A DNA stretch of 64,000 nucleotides from Rostrohypoxylon terebratum (GCA_022497145.1 MU385857.1:744001-808000), one strand, 5' to 3'; positions 34,401 through 46,429 are shown, numbered from the stretch's first letter. Notes: a model not told the origin generated them from the sequence alone. Program-made: numbers and translations.

Positions 34401-37009
34401 ACTCAAATAAAGACAAGGGCGTTCAGTACATTGGTGCACTATGTAGACGATGCGCCGAGCTATGGAGACGCTACGCTATTCAGTGGGAAGATATAGAAGA
34501 CCTTGCCAAGAAGGTCGCTGCAGCGGGAGGGCGTTCCTGGAGACGAAGGGTCGACGAAGAATTGCTCAAAGAACTCAGAGCTGCCGAAGAGATGATGAAC
34601 ATGACCGTTTACAGCCCACCGAATGGAGTGGTTCCTGCCACACAGGCTGCCACATCAACGCCTGCTGCACAGCCTAGCACCAACGAGGCACCACCACGCA
34701 AGAAACTCAAGACTATCGCCGATAAAGAGGCGGAAGCCAACGGAGTGGATTCCAATAACTCACAGGCTACTCACCAACACCAGCAGAAGAAAAAGGAGAA
34801 GGCAGTGGAGAAAGCGGCACCGCCACCAGCACCGGAATTACCCAAACCTCGCACATTGCCTTGCGCTATATGCCATCAGATGGCCCCTACAGGAGATGCG
34901 GCTCATCTGTGTTGCAAAGAGTGCCGCCTTACTGTTCATAGGAAGTGTTACGGTGTTATGGATAGCCGTCTTCCTGGCAAATGGACTTGCGATATGTGTC
35001 TCAACGATAGAAATCCCCAAGTCTCGATCGTAAGCATGCTTAACACCATTATTAAGCTTGGTAGCTAATTATCACCTCTAGGATTACAAGTGTGTTTTAT
35101 GTCCAGTGGAATTTACGGAGCACGACTTCGTAGAACCGCCAAAAATTTCGCACAAGAAAAAGACCGAAAAAGAAAAGGAGAAGGAACGACTCGACCGTGA
35201 ACTCGCTCTAAAAGCCGCGGAGTATTATCGCAAGAGACAAGAAGAGATGAATCGGCCGGCCAACCCTAGGGAACCTCTGAAAAGAACAGCGGATAACAAT
35301 TGGGTCCATGTTACTTGTTCCGTATGGATACCGGAGATAAAATTTGCCAACGCCTTGGCCCTAGGTCCTTCTGAGGGCATTCCATCTATTCCGCGCAGCA
35401 GATATGACGAAGTCTGCAAAGTGTGCAAGAAAAAAGGCGGTGCTTGTGTGACGTGTCATCACTGCCGTACCCCTGGTAAGTTCGATTTTCTTTCCTGGAT
35501 GACTAATTTACTAGTGCTGACAACAGACCAGTTCACGTTGAATGTGCTCATCAGAATGGGTACTTACTTGGCTTTGAGATCACGCCCGTGAAGGGTTCCC
35601 GACGAGATCAGCACAACATCGTGACTATTGGAGGGGAAACGGGGATCATGTCAGCCGCCGTCTGGTGCAAGGAACACATTCCTCAGAAAAGCCTAGTCCA
35701 TCGGATGCACGACCCTGTACCTCAGCCCGATGGTCCAAGCAAGGATGTGGCTATTGTGAACGCCCTGCAGCTTTACGTGCATAACTACAAGCAGGCAGAT
35801 CTTACTCTTACTGGCAACGTCCGTAAGGCAAATCTCGCTAATCTTGCCACAAAACCGCCTTCTGTTACAACACAGACAAATCCGAACCGAAGACAGTCAA
35901 CCACAACCGTTTCTAGTTCAGCGCCGTCAGCTCAGAGGGCCTCTCCGATTGAAAATGGTGACATATCCTCTGCTATTTCTCACTCTGGCGACAAAGTATG
36001 TCTTACTTGCGGCATTGATGTTAGCCCAAAATGGTGGCCTATCGACAAGACCCAACAAAATGTCCTTACCAATGGACACCAGGGAACTCTAAGCCGCGAA
36101 GTGATGAAATTTGTTGCCCAGAGGACCGTTCAATGCCACAAGTGTCATAGGGAGAAACGGAAACTAACACCGCATGCACCCCCGAAAGTGCTTAATGAAA
36201 CCCCAAGACCTATGCCTTCGGTTCCTAACAGTATAGCAAACCACCCGCCACACATGTCGAACTCGGTGAATAGAATTGCCGACCTTGGAAATTCATGGGG
36301 TCCTCGGGCTCCTCCGGTTCAAACAGCAGCTCCTACGGTTGCATCGGCGGTCTCGGCGCCACCGTTACACCCACCACCAGCGAATATCCCCCAGCCGCTG
36401 CCATTAACCGCTCCGCATGCTGGAACGAGTCCAATGGCAGCTCCAGGTGGTCAGCCAGTACCGCCTCACCATTACCCACCCCCTGGCGCGTCTTACGGGG
36501 ATTGGCATCGCAGCCCGACCCAACATCCCCCAGCTCTTCACCAGATGAATGGCGGTTCGGCTGGTCCTAGTCCCATACACCACAACCATCTCCGTGATCT
36601 CCGACCACCGCCTATAGCTCCTATATCTCATCATCAGGGACCACCGATCCAACACGGGCTTGGACAACCCATGCTTAACGGAATCCCTCCATCTCCACCT
36701 CGACGGGGCCCAGCGACGGTTCAAAACGGCTCGTATAGTGTGCCGCCGTACCACTCAGGGCATAATTCGATCCACAGTCTTACAAACGGTAGCCCACCAC
36801 CGCGAGCCTCGGAGCATTCATTCTCCCAAGGCTTACTTGCATCACGTTCTTCACCTTTTATGAACGCACATGGAAGTCCGCCATCTCGGGAGGGAATTTC
36901 CATGAGCCGCGAGCCTAGTCTAAACAGCAGTGCGGCGGCGCGACCAAGCGACGGTCGACCTGCAAGTGGGGCTAGCGCTAACGCATCGCTGCGCAATCTT
37001 CTATCGTAA
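31437..37009 (+). CDS. SNT2: Snt2-type chromatin protein (BAH, PHD, SANT, GATA-like fingers, extended PHD)
   Basis: Exons 31437-32310, 32408-32891, 33151-35029, 35082-35475 and 35532-37009 give 1702 residues; every junction is in phase. Order of domains: a disordered Thr/Ser/Asn-rich N-terminus with PYGTRSRNRGQARPNY; a BAH domain (about 285-430, DHVYLICEPPGEPYYLGRI); a PHD finger (about 445-500, CKRCSGYCA ... CSHTYHMNCVRPPLL); a SANT helix set (about 739-786); a GATA-like finger (about 839-895); a second PHD (about 1021, LPCAICHQ) running into an extended PHD that ends near AAVWCKEH; a second GATA-like finger (about 1365-1422); and a Pro/His-rich tail. Yeast Snt2 works with Ecm5 and the Rpd3 deacetylase at stress genes and also acts in histone turnover. 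A nuclear reader role is firm by family; targets here are unknown. Confidence 0.95.
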
Positions 37010-37585
37010 ACATTCGGGCTTGGGCGGCTGTGGGGGTTTTAGGGCTTGCGATTTGTTCGTATAGCAATTTGTTTTTCAAGCTCGGCGTTAGTAGGGTAGA
37101 ATTGTTGTATAAGTAGGGAACACGGTAAATACCAATGGCGTCGCTACGGACATAGAGGGCGGCTCAACTAAAAGGAATCAGTCACTTAGACGTGTATGAA
37201 GTCGAGAGATGCCTGGAGGGCATACCAAGGCATAATGGAGAAGATCATTCTTGCAAACTACGTAATCTGTGCCCTGTTGTGTTCGATGACTATGAATATT
37301 GAGCTTCAATGCACTAATGGTGTCGCCAAAATATCTTGTCTACGGAGTGAATTAGACGTAGGTGAAATCCGATGCTAGTAGTATCCATGGATAGTAAAGT
37401 GGACTATGATAGCTGCGAAGCGGGGACAGCCGCTTATCTCTAAGTTCTAACACATTCAAATCTTCCAACTCATTTAGCCCTCATACGAAAGTGAGGGAAT
37501 AAGAAATTCGTGTTATATTTCTTATCGAAATTCATTCCGTGGGATTATTTCGACGCTGTTACTCCTTCAAGTCGGCCTAGACGAC
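37010..37585. other. Spacer between SNT2 and the cytosine deaminase gene
   Basis: 576 nt, 3' untranslated sequence of SNT2 followed by the promoter of the deaminase. No specific element seen. Confidence 0.45.
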
Positions 37586-38446
37586 ATGGACGATGCAAAG
37601 GGTCTAACCTTGGCTATCGAGGAGGCCAAGGCCGGCTACCAAGAGGGAGGCGTTCCGGTACGTGATATGGAGTACTCGCCCGCATAGCTTCGTGGTTAAC
37701 ATGCTGAGAAATCGGATGGCTAGATCGGCGCGGCGCTCGTCGCTGCTGATGGAAAGGTGTTGGGGAGGGGTCACAATATGAGGGTGCAGAACGGCAACCC
37801 TATTCTTCATGTACGTGAGGTCGCGTCTGCTACGATTCGTTTCATGATGATTGGATGATTGGATGATAGGTGTTAGGGATTGACGGATGGGTCTGATTCA
37901 TTGGTTGATGATTGTTCTAGGGCGAAACTTCTTGCCTCCAGAATGCAGGCCGTCTGCCCGGGTCTGCCTATGTCGGTAGTACTATGTACACGACTCTTTC
38001 GCCTTGCGATATGTGTAAGTGACCGTCTTTTTTGTCTTGGCCTTTCACGTAATCTTAGAAACTCCTCGGAAATTCCCCCATTTTCCATATTGGGCCTGTC
38101 GAATCTTGGCTTAGGGGCTGAGATGTTTCACGGTAAACAGGTACCGGCGCCTGCCTCCTTTACGGCATCTCCCGCGTGGTCATCGGCGAGAACAAGACGT
38201 TCCTTGGCGGCGAGTCGTATCTTAAGCAGCGCGGTGTTGAAGTCGTCGTATTAGATTCGCCTGAGTGCAAGGAGTTGATGGATAAGTTTATTGCCGAGAA
38301 ACCGGAGATCTGGTAAGTTCTTTACCCTATTCTCATACATATAAATGGGACCCTCTCGAGGCTAATATGGGCGCGATAGGAATGAGGATATTGGAGTGGA
38401 AGAGAGAGTGTATTCTAAAGAAAGTGTTCAAGCACTGAAAGCATAG
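37586..38446 (+). CDS. FCY1: Cytosine deaminase
   Basis: Exons 37586-37657, 37724-37810, 37921-38014, 38141-38312 and 38380-38446 sum to 163 residues, close to the 158 of yeast Fcy1. Zinc ligands and the catalytic acid are in place: His53 and Glu55 in ILHGETS, Cys82 and Cys85 in SPCDMC, with an offset of nine from the yeast numbering. The ends GGVPIGAALV and LKQRGVEVVVLDSPECKEL also fit the family. The enzyme turns cytosine into uracil in the pyrimidine salvage pathway in the cytosol and is the enzyme that activates 5-fluorocytosine. Introns make up over 40 percent of the gene, and the donors are all GTAAGT or GTACGT. It is convergent with the G-patch gene. Confidence 0.95.
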
Positions 38447-38724
38447 AGGCTTGGGTTGTACGGACATAACTATTTTTCAACCCGAATATCCTGAGGCGTG
38501 TTATCAAAATCGTTGGAAACATAGAAGAATGATCTACTTCATAACCAACGTCGGGATAGATAATGTGTTTGTAAATCTTTTCATCATTAGTGGCATAAAT
38601 TCCGCGTCGTGACTATTCTCAAGCCATTGGCACCAGGATCGATGCCTTGTGGGTATCTGAAACGTGTTGAAGCTCAACTGGGCGAAAAGATGAGCTATCG
38701 AAGGGACTAAAACACCCTGTGCTA

Positions 38725-39723
38725 TCAATCGTGATCCTCTTCCGTAAGGCCGGGACATCCTTCCATAGTCTCATCCGGGTAGTCGCATTTGCACCAGAAG
38801 CAGTAATTATGCTCCTTCCTCAGGTACTCTACCAATTTCCTCAGCCTCTCCTCGACTTCAAGTGCGTTGAACTCGTCTAGTTCCGGGTCGTCCTCCTCGA
38901 GATCCTCGACGGGGACGTAGGCGATTGTTGTCTTCCCCATAGCTTTCTTGTCGTCTTCATCTTCCAGATCATCCACGTATTTTGGAAGGCGGGTTGAGCT
39001 TTGCTTTAGATCGTGTCGCATACGGCGATCCCGCTCCGCTTCTTCGCGGCTCCGTATCAACCCTCGCCAAACCACAGGTATAGATTTCAAGGGTCTAGTA
39101 GAGATCGTCCTTTTCCTCTTCTTCGGGGTATCTTCTTCCGAGTCGCCGTCCGTTTCCTGCGTTCCATCCAACCCCTTCTCCTCGTCGAGCTTCTCGCAAA
39201 CCTTCATCCCGGCATAGACCTGTCTCTCCATCCTCGCCTGTTCCCTCTCCTTTCTAATACGATCCCGATACTCGAGCTCATCGACCTTCCTCTTCTTCTC
39301 AACCCCCTCCACCGCCTCATTCATCCGTCGTTTCCGCTCCGAGTCCAGCCCGATGCCCCCACGATCCTCCTTCATCTCAGGGCGAATAGGCTCAAGCCTT
39401 GCATTCTCCGCATTTTCCTTACTCCCCAGCGTAGCTCCCGCCTTGAACCCCATCTTGGCCATCATAGCAAAGCCCTTGCTTTTCTTTGCTCGGGCTGTCT
39501 CCAGCAGGGACTGGGATAGTGCTTCTTCGCGCTCTGCTCGCTCTGCCGCGGCTTGTTCTGCCTTGGATTTCACGCGCCCCTTTATTTCGCCCTCGCGCTT
39601 GAGTCGCTGGCGTCTTTGGAGAGAGGTTTCGACTGCTTGCGGCTCCTCCCCAAATGTCATGTTCATATAGTCATCTTCCTCTTCCTCTTCCGGGGAGTGG
39701 CTTGTTGCCTCAAATGATGTCAT
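38725..39723 (-). CDS. G-patch and DUF4187 protein (GPATCH11-like)
   Basis: One exon of 332 residues. A weak G-patch (about 80-128, KGFAMMAKMGFKAGATLG then EPIRPEMKEDRGGIGLD) is followed by a charged helical region and by the C-terminal DUF4187 block (about 282-332, RKLVEYLRKEHNYCFWCKC then YPDETMEGCPGLTEEDHD) with its Cys pair. The combination defines the GPATCH11/CENP-Y family. G-patches bind and activate DEAH-box RNA helicases, so a role in splicing or RNA processing in the nucleus is likely. The ATG at 39723 is the first in frame. The antisense ORF at 39013-39519 is a shadow of the Glu/Lys/Arg-rich codons. The gene ends 278 nt from the deaminase gene, tail to tail. Confidence 0.9.
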   Translation of the reverse strand: MTSFEATSHSPEEEEEDDYMNMTFGEEPQAVETSLQRRQRLKREGEIKGRVKSKAEQAAAERAEREEALSQSLLETARAKKSKGFAMMAKMGFKAGATLGSKENAENARLEPIRPEMKEDRGGIGLDSERKRRMNEAVEGVEKKRKVDELEYRDRIRKEREQARMERQVYAGMKVCEKLDEEKGLDGTQETDGDSEEDTPKKRKRTISTRPLKSIPVVWRGLIRSREEAERDRRMRHDLKQSSTRLPKYVDDLEDEDDKKAMGKTTIAYVPVEDLEEDDPELDEFNALEVEERLRKLVEYLRKEHNYCFWCKCDYPDETMEGCPGLTEEDHD

Positions 39724-40300
39724 GCTGGCGATTTGTATGATGGGTACGGGACTTTCCTAGATTTTGATACTGGGAATATATCGGTCCAGGAACGTACTGT
39801 CTTGTAGGGTGAGAAAAGTACCAAACTTGATATTGAAGTACTTTAAAATGGAAGTTAATATGGATTATTCGTGTTGGACAAGTTGGTATCGGAAAGAAAG
39901 GCGCCCTGAATATCAGCCAATCAGAATGAAGGGTGAGCGGACTTAAATAAATGGGGCTGGATTATTTCTATAAATGATGAGAATTGGCGGCCGTGATTGG
40001 CGGCTTATCTTGAACATAAAATGTTATACATATTAATACACTTTCATAACTGCATCGACTGTTACACACTCATTTATACATCACAAATTATTTTAGACTT
40101 AGGACCTAGGACCTAGGACCAGGTAGGTACTTGGTAAAAGTCATCCGTCAAACGCCCTTGTAAATTATCTGCTCTCTGAGCAACGCCGTCATTGCCACAC
40201 CAAATTCCATGGCCTGTCCCTAGGGCCTAGGTATTTATCTAACACGGAAGGTTGTAATGTACAGTATTCACAGAAGAAACGATCCCCCCAAATTTACCTC
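39724..40300. other. Spacer with CCTAGG cluster
   Basis: 577 nt upstream of the G-patch gene and downstream of the kinase gene. The tandem TTAGGACCTAGGACCTAGGA lies at 40097-40130. No coding sequence. Confidence 0.5.
40097..40130. repeat. Tandem (CCTAGGA)n
   Basis: Two full CCTAGGA units with partial copies on each side and a trailing AGGTAGGTAC. Confidence 0.85.
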
Positions 40301-41581
40301 TCATACGTCATCTTCAGGTAACTCGTCGAGAACCTCTTCCACCAGATTTATTAATTCGTCGATATCCGGGCGTTCGCTTGGTTCGACGCTCAAGCATTTC
40401 CTGACCACATTCTTGATCGGTTCACTAATCGTACCCTCCTGGCTGGTAGACCCAGCAGGAGCCTTTCCTTTCTTTTGGCCTTTAGGACTCTCGTCCGGGA
40501 ATCGCCAGTCTCCTCCCAATACACACATGCTTAAACTACCACCGGTCTCGTCGCTGCGCATTTCGAACGGTGACTTGCCTACCAGGCATGCATACAAGGT
40601 GCATCCTAGTGACCAGATGTCGACTTTGGTATCGATAATAGTGCCGGTCTTCACATCGAAGAGCTCGGGCGCTCGATAGGGCATCGTGCTGTGCTCTGCA
40701 GCAATGTCTTGTGTGGCAATGGCGAGAGAACGGGTCGATATCGCGATAGGTGATTCGGAAATAGAGCCAAGATCCATGATGATAGGTTGTGAGCCAGAGT
40801 CGTCAATCATGATGTTACCTTTTTTTTAAAAGGGGGTTTGGTTAGTACATAATAGTCGTTTGCAGAGGGCTTGGGGAGGGCTTGGATATAAGAGCTTACC
40901 TGGCTTGATATCTCTATGCGCATAGGATCTCCGCTCGCCCGGTGCCACCACTTCCTGATTCACCATCAATGGTCTCGCTTGTTCTGTCTCGTCGTCCGCA
41001 TCTGCTGCCGCAACAGCCTTGTTGCGCTTTCCTTTCTTGCCGCGTCCTCCTTCACCATCTTTCGCATTGTCTGCTACCATGCGCTCGCCACCTGAGGGGC
41101 CTCGGTATTGGTGCATGTCCTTTAGAGCTTTGCATACGCCTAGGAAGAGGCGCATAAGCTCCTTTTCCGGGAACTTCGTGTGGTTTACTAGGTTCGCATT
41201 GATGATGTCTTGTAGGTTTCCTCGTCTATAATATGGCAGCAACACATATACCGTCTTCGCATCTGCATCGTTTCGCTCGCTCGCAATGGAATAGTCGACG
41301 CTGTGGATGATGTTGGAGGTATGGGAAAAGGTCTTGTACGCTTCGACTTCTCGCATCGCTTGCTGAACAGACTCTTGGCCGAAAGGGCATCTTATCTTCT
41401 TCAGCGCAAAGAGCTCTGCCGTCGCCGTATCTTGCACGAGGTACACATAGCTAAATCCACCTTCTCCTAGCAGTCGCAATATCTTGAAAGATCGGCTGTT
41501 GATCTTCAGGGTCGGCGATCCGGGAAAGCAGTTTAGGCAATTGCCAAACGAGTAAACGAGGTCAAGCAGAAGTTGCGCCAT
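40301..41581 (-). CDS. ENV7: Ser/Thr protein kinase, NAK family (Env7/STK16-like)
   Basis: Exons 41581-40900 and 40818-40301 give 399 residues. The N-terminus contains NCLNCF, a likely palmitoylation site as in STK16 and Env7, which are membrane-bound without a transmembrane helix. The kinase motifs are LGEGGFSYVYLV (about 39-50), the Lys in LFALKKI (61), HRDIKPGN across the intron, IIMDLGS in place of DFG (normal for this family), and TMPYRAPELF with DIWSLGC. A basic and Ala-rich insert (GGRGKKGKRNKAVAAADADD) lies just before HRD. Yeast Env7 sits on the vacuole and limits fusion; the mammalian protein acts at the Golgi. The intron (40819-40899) has an AAG acceptor, but the junction restores HRDIKPGNIMID. 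It is divergent from TRM82. Confidence 0.9.
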
Positions 41582-42300
41582 GATGGGCGAGATTGGAGCT
41601 AGTCGTTCCTTTCTCTGGGTATAGGAATGTTCGCTAGATGGAGAGGTTATTTGCGCGCGGTCTGTGTCCGGGACAGCTGTCGTTAAAGTCCGTGTGACGG
41701 ATCCGTCGGTATTCCTTAGGGCAAAATTCAATGTGAGTGGTAAGAACAACGCTTAAAATGGGACAATTGAAGCTCGGACGAAATGCAATTAATGCTGGAT
41801 TTTATGTTTCATACGAAAGTTTCCATACGGATGTGTAAGTATTAATGTTGAATTGTCTAGTCTTCCGAATTATCGTGAGACGTGTAAGACAGCGGATAAG
41901 ACGGTACCTAAGAGATACGACCCACTTTCGCGCGAGACTTGGCGTGAGCTGCGCCTCAATCTGAGGCTGAGATTTACGTATCCAGGTACGTACTTCTAGA
42001 AATCTTAGGACCTTAAGGCTTAGGTACATATTCTGTATAGATGTAAGGAACCCAGTTATTTCGAGATTTATTCTGATTGTGCAATTAACCATACAGCTTG
42101 AATTTTCACTTAAATTTGTATATCAATTCAGTATTCTCACGAAAAGTTACTTCATATTCTTATTGTTTTCAGATCAATTCCTATTATACAAGAACTGGGG
42201 GGATTTGTTTGGAACTCTTCTGCAGCCGGGTATTGAAAAGGCTTGTTGTGGCTTGCACAGCCTGAGATCCGAGTTCTTCGGCTTCTCAAGACTCGACATC
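41582..42300. promoter_or_regulatory. Divergent promoter region, ENV7-like (-) and TRM82 (+)
   Basis: 719 nt between two start codons facing apart. A/T-rich leader sequence precedes TRM82. No specific site was recognised. Confidence 0.5.
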
Positions 42301-44070
42301 ATGAATGTTCCATATCAGTGTCTAGGCCGGCTCGGACAGAGCTCCATCATATGCGCTGCGAAAGGGACCAGCATCCACACATTTGACCTCGTCACGTTTT
42401 ACCTTCCCGAATCGGGGGCTTCGATTATTTCTTCATGGACTCATCCTCTTGTGAAGAAGGATGAAAATAGCGAGCCTCAAAAAAAGAACGAGAACGAGAA
42501 TGAAAATGAAAATGAGAATGGGACTACTCAAGAAGGGCAAGATCCTGATGGGCAGGAGAGTGGTCAGCGCCCACCTAAGAAGCGCAAGCTCAGTTCGGAT
42601 GAAAAGCCCGATGCTAGTAGGGAGAACGGCCAGGCTGACTCCAAAGCAGTAGAGCCACCGTTATCAGGAGATGGGGCGAAAAAAGAAAAGCAAAAGCAAA
42701 AGCAAAAGTCCGAACTCCGAGCTCAGCAACCAGAATTGCCATTCGTCATTCTGCTGGCAGCAACCGAAGATGGGAGTCATTTGGTTGCCGTAACTGGTCA
42801 GGACAAGACGATATGGGTCTTCGAACACGATGGAAAGGGAACTCTGAAGGAACTAAGCAAAAGGTATGACAAGACCCTTTGGAACGCTTTTATTACGAAA
42901 TTTATCTCACCAAATATAGGGTCATGCCGAAGCGCCCCAGCTCCATCGCTATTATCACGACCGCAGATGGACCTACCATCCTCTCCGCAGATAAATTCGG
43001 CGACGTCTACTCACTTCCCCTACTCCCCACCCCTCTTACCACCAGCACCACACCAGCATCTAACACACCGACCCCAAGTTCAACCCCCGCCCCTTCAGCC
43101 CCCTTCAAACCCTCCGCCAACCGCCTGACCGTGCACTCCAAGCGCAACCTCCGGGCCCTCGAAGACCAAGAGCGAGTCCTAGCGCAGGGCCAAGAAATCC
43201 GAAAGGAGAAAGAAGCCCCCGCTTTCGCGCACGACCTGATCCTCGGACATGTCTCGATGCTCACCTCGCTCGTGACCGCCTCCGCGGACGGGCGGCCGTA
43301 CATCATAACCGCGGACCGGGACGAGCACATCCGGGTCTCGCGGGGGGTGCCGCAGGCCCACGTGATCGAGAACTACTGCCTCGGCCACGACTCATTCGTC
43401 TCCGCGCTGCACGTGCCGGCGATGCGGCCCGAGGTCCTTATCTCGGGGGGCGGGGACAATGAGATTTTCATGTGGGATTGGAAGGCCGCGCGGTTTCTCC
43501 ACAAAGCCTATATCCTAGACCGCGTGAAAGAGGTACGGCCCGACGCGAGCAAGGTGGCCGTGATGCGGATACTTTCATGTCGAGTACTTCAAGACTGCTA
43601 CGTATTCGTGGTCTGCGAACAGTAAGACCCCCATTCTAACGCCATATTCTCCCCCAGATCTAACGTGACGTAACAGGGTGCCAGTGATATTCATTTTCGT
43701 GCTGGGGCTGGATAGCTCTCTCTCGTACTCTGAATCTATAATCCTACCTGGCATCCCACTAGATGTCATTGTGGTTCCGAACTCAAAGCGAGGCCCAGGA
43801 TTGGTCGTTTCGCTAGATAACCATAACCCCCCTCTAGAAACATCACCCCTGTGTTCGAGGTACATAGGCGAACCGCTCCTGTTATACGAACAGAATGAGA
43901 CGGGACAATGGTCGGATACTGGGCGAGTCTTGAAGAATACCGATGGGAGCCTAGATATATCCAGAGATCATCTGGAGAATATTCTCTATCCGGTCGAAAA
44001 GCTGCGCAAGACTGAATTCGAGGGCGAAGAGGAGGCAGAAGGAGGTGATTCTGCTAACTCAAATACATAA
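42301..44070 (+). CDS. TRM82: tRNA (guanine-N7)-methyltransferase non-catalytic subunit Trm82
   Basis: Exons 42301-42863, 42920-43621 and 43677-44070 give 552 residues. The protein is a WD40 propeller: FVILLAATEDGSHLVAVTGQ, ILSADKFGDVYSLPL, LGHVSMLTSLVTASADGRPY, IITADRDEHIRVSR and ISGGGDNEIFMWDWK are its blades, and HIRVSRGVPQAHVIENYCLG is highly typical of Trm82/WDR4. The subunit stabilises Trm8, which makes m7G46 in tRNA, in the nucleus. A charged insert of roughly 85 residues (about 58-145) separates the first two blades; it has NENENEN and KQKQKQK microsatellite-like runs. The middle exon is more GC-rich than its surroundings and opens a Ser/Thr/Pro loop. The ORF continuing past the first donor is ignored because the spliced frame restores the WD repeats. 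Confidence 0.94.
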
Positions 44071-44600
44071 TGAATACCTACGTTACATTATAGCTAAGAG
44101 GGCACAATACATCTACATCTCTCCAGATACACAGCTGACAACACACGTTTAAAGAAAGTCACAAGCAATTAAAAACCAACGTAATTATGATGAACTGTTA
44201 AATGCAATCGAGGCCGGAATAAAAAGCACGTCTGTCCTAATTCCTCTATGTCCATATAACGCCAACTAGCAAGAAGCGTCAGGGGTGGTGGTTAGATGAC
44301 GCCGGTGTAATCGATGAGAAAGGTGCTAATGGTCCTACCGCAAAAGAACTCACCAACCTGCCCTCCAGACAAATAACAAGCCCTTCGTATCACGTGTATA
44401 GCAGCCCTCTCTCGTGCTCCCTGGTCATGCAAAATCATTCGTGTCCTTGACCCGTCAGAACACTACGCTGTAAACGTAGAATCTGCTACCTTCGTCGAGA
44501 AGAAAGTCCCAACGGGTCCCGTATATTAAACGAATCATGAAACCTCGTATACTTGAAGTATCTTGGGAATGAACTGGCCATCGTCCGCTCGGTATGCCGT
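44071..44600. other. Convergent 3' spacer
   Basis: 530 nt between TRM82 (+) and the Ydj1 gene (-). No feature seen beyond 3' untranslated sequence. Confidence 0.45.
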
Positions 44601-46046
44601 TTATTGTGAGGCACACTGCACGCGCTCTGCGTGGGGTTGTCCATCCTCGTCATCTTCGTCCATGGCACCGGCGCCACCACCAAATGCTCGCGCTTGTCCT
44701 TGGTGGTCCAGGTCTTCCAAGCTCACATCATCCGTCATAGCGTCCGCAGGAGGGATGTTCTGTACCGGAGGAGACGGGAGAATCTTACGTAGGGCCTCGA
44801 AAGATGCCTCGTCGCTTGTCCATCCACGCTCTGGGAATTTGACAGAGAACTGTATATACATATTGCCGAAGTCGTGGTGTCTGGGTGAAGGCATACCCTG
44901 GCCCCGTAGCATCTTTACGGTATCTACACAAAATCTCATTAGTATTGAATCAAATATTCCAAGGCAAAAAAATACGTACCAGGTGCGATGGCCTCGCCAG
45001 GCAGAATCTCAACGCTTAACCATCTGTCATCCAGGTGCTCGATATAGATGGTGCCACCGGCCAAGGCCGTAACGAGATCGATCTCGGCACGGTATAATAA
45101 GTCATCATCTTTCCTGGTGAATCGGGGGTGGGGCTTCTGTTCGATCTCGAAGACGACATCACCAGCTTGGACACCTGGGGCCTGGTCACCTTCACCCCTG
45201 AACTCAACTTTGGTACCGCTTTTGACACCACGGTCGACGTGGACGTGAAGAACTTTCCTGTCGACAACAGTCTTCTTCCCGTTACAACCCTTACAACGGT
45301 CCTTCTCCTTAATAATCTCACCCTCACCATTACAGTCAGGGCAAACCGTCTGGAAGCGCTGAATCATGGGACCCATTTGCCGCATCATAGTCTTCATACC
45401 GTGGCCGTCACAGCCAGGGCAACGTCGCACGGCACCTTCTTTGCCACCTCGGCCTTCGCATTTGCCGCAAATAACGGAACGTTGTAGCGCAAGCTTGGAG
45501 ATCTTGCCTCGGTAAATATCCTCTAGCGAAACCTTGTGTGTGTGGTGGATAGTCCGTGCCTTGGGGGGACCACGGGGTGCCCCGCCCATTCCACTAAACA
45601 TACCTCCGAGGCCGCCACCGAAAGAACCGGAACCGAAGAATTGGGCGAAGAGATCTTCGGCGGCCATACCACCACCGCCGGCGCCTCCCTCGAGGCCAGC
45701 CTCGCCATATTGGTCGTAGATCTGGCGCTTTTGAGGATCGGATAGAATTTCGTAGGCATGTGAGATCTCCTTGAACTTCTCTTCAGCGGCTGGGTTGTGT
45801 GCATTCTTATCTATTGACCCAAGGTTAATATTACAGGCGCATATAAGTGTCTACGCAAGTGGATTATGTCATACCAGGATGCCATTTCAAGGCGCTTGTC
45901 TTGTATGCTTTCTTTAATTCTTGGTCTGTTGCAGTTGGCGCCACCTAGAGGAAGTGGATCAGCATGTGTTCCCAAATGATGGATTATTGGGACTTAGGAG
46001 TCAAACGTACGCCAAGAGCATCGTAGAGCTTCGTCTCCTTGGCCAT
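44601..46046 (-). CDS. YDJ1: Type I Hsp40 co-chaperone Ydj1/Mas5
   Basis: Exons 46046-46011, 45944-45875, 45810-44980 and 44923-44601 give 419 residues. The J domain is complete with HPD at 34-36 (ALKWHPDKN, split by an intron after HP). A Gly/Phe-rich linker (FFGSGSFGGGLGGMFSGMGG) follows, then four zinc-binding repeats: CGKCEGRGG, CPGCDGHG, CPDCNGEG and CKGCNGKK. The substrate-binding domains contain HVHVDRGVKSGTKVEFRGEG and RGQGMPSPRHHDFGNMYIQF. The protein ends CASQ, a CaaX box like the CASQ/CAQQ ends of yeast and animal homologues, so it is probably farnesylated and partly membrane-bound. It delivers unfolded clients to Hsp70. Candidate heat-shock elements lie about 560-625 nt upstream. 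Confidence 0.97.
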
Positions 46047-46429
46047 CTTGTCTGGATTCGGAGTTGAGGCGGGATGATCGAAGAATGTGATACTCGGTAA
46101 GTGAACGGAACACCGATTGAATTAAATAAGGAGGATCTTTTTAAGTATTGCTCAATATTAGCCGATGATGCGACATCAAGTTTATATAGTTAAGGCAATC
46201 GAGGTGTGCAATTGTTCAAGGTGATAAAGTGAGAGCCTAGTATTAGTAACAAGAGGGAAAAACAGTCATTCACTTGATCACTTGTTAAGAAAGCGCCCTA
46301 CAAATACGATGATTGGCTGACAGAGGAATTTTGGGATGGGCTATTTGGAGGATTTGTAGAGTTGTAAAGTTCAATGATGTAGAAAAGGAATGCGAAGGGA
46401 TAAAAATTGACAAATACTCACCAGGTGGA

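Noticed and set aside
39013..39519. 168-codon ORF on the + strand opposite the G-patch gene
   Set aside because: Leu/Pro/Arg-rich complement of Glu/Lys/Arg codons; the minus strand encodes a clear GPATCH11-type protein.
40746..40770. DLG instead of DFG in the kinase, seen as a possible pseudokinase mark
   Set aside because: DLGS is normal in the NAK/STK16 family, and the Lys and HRD are intact.
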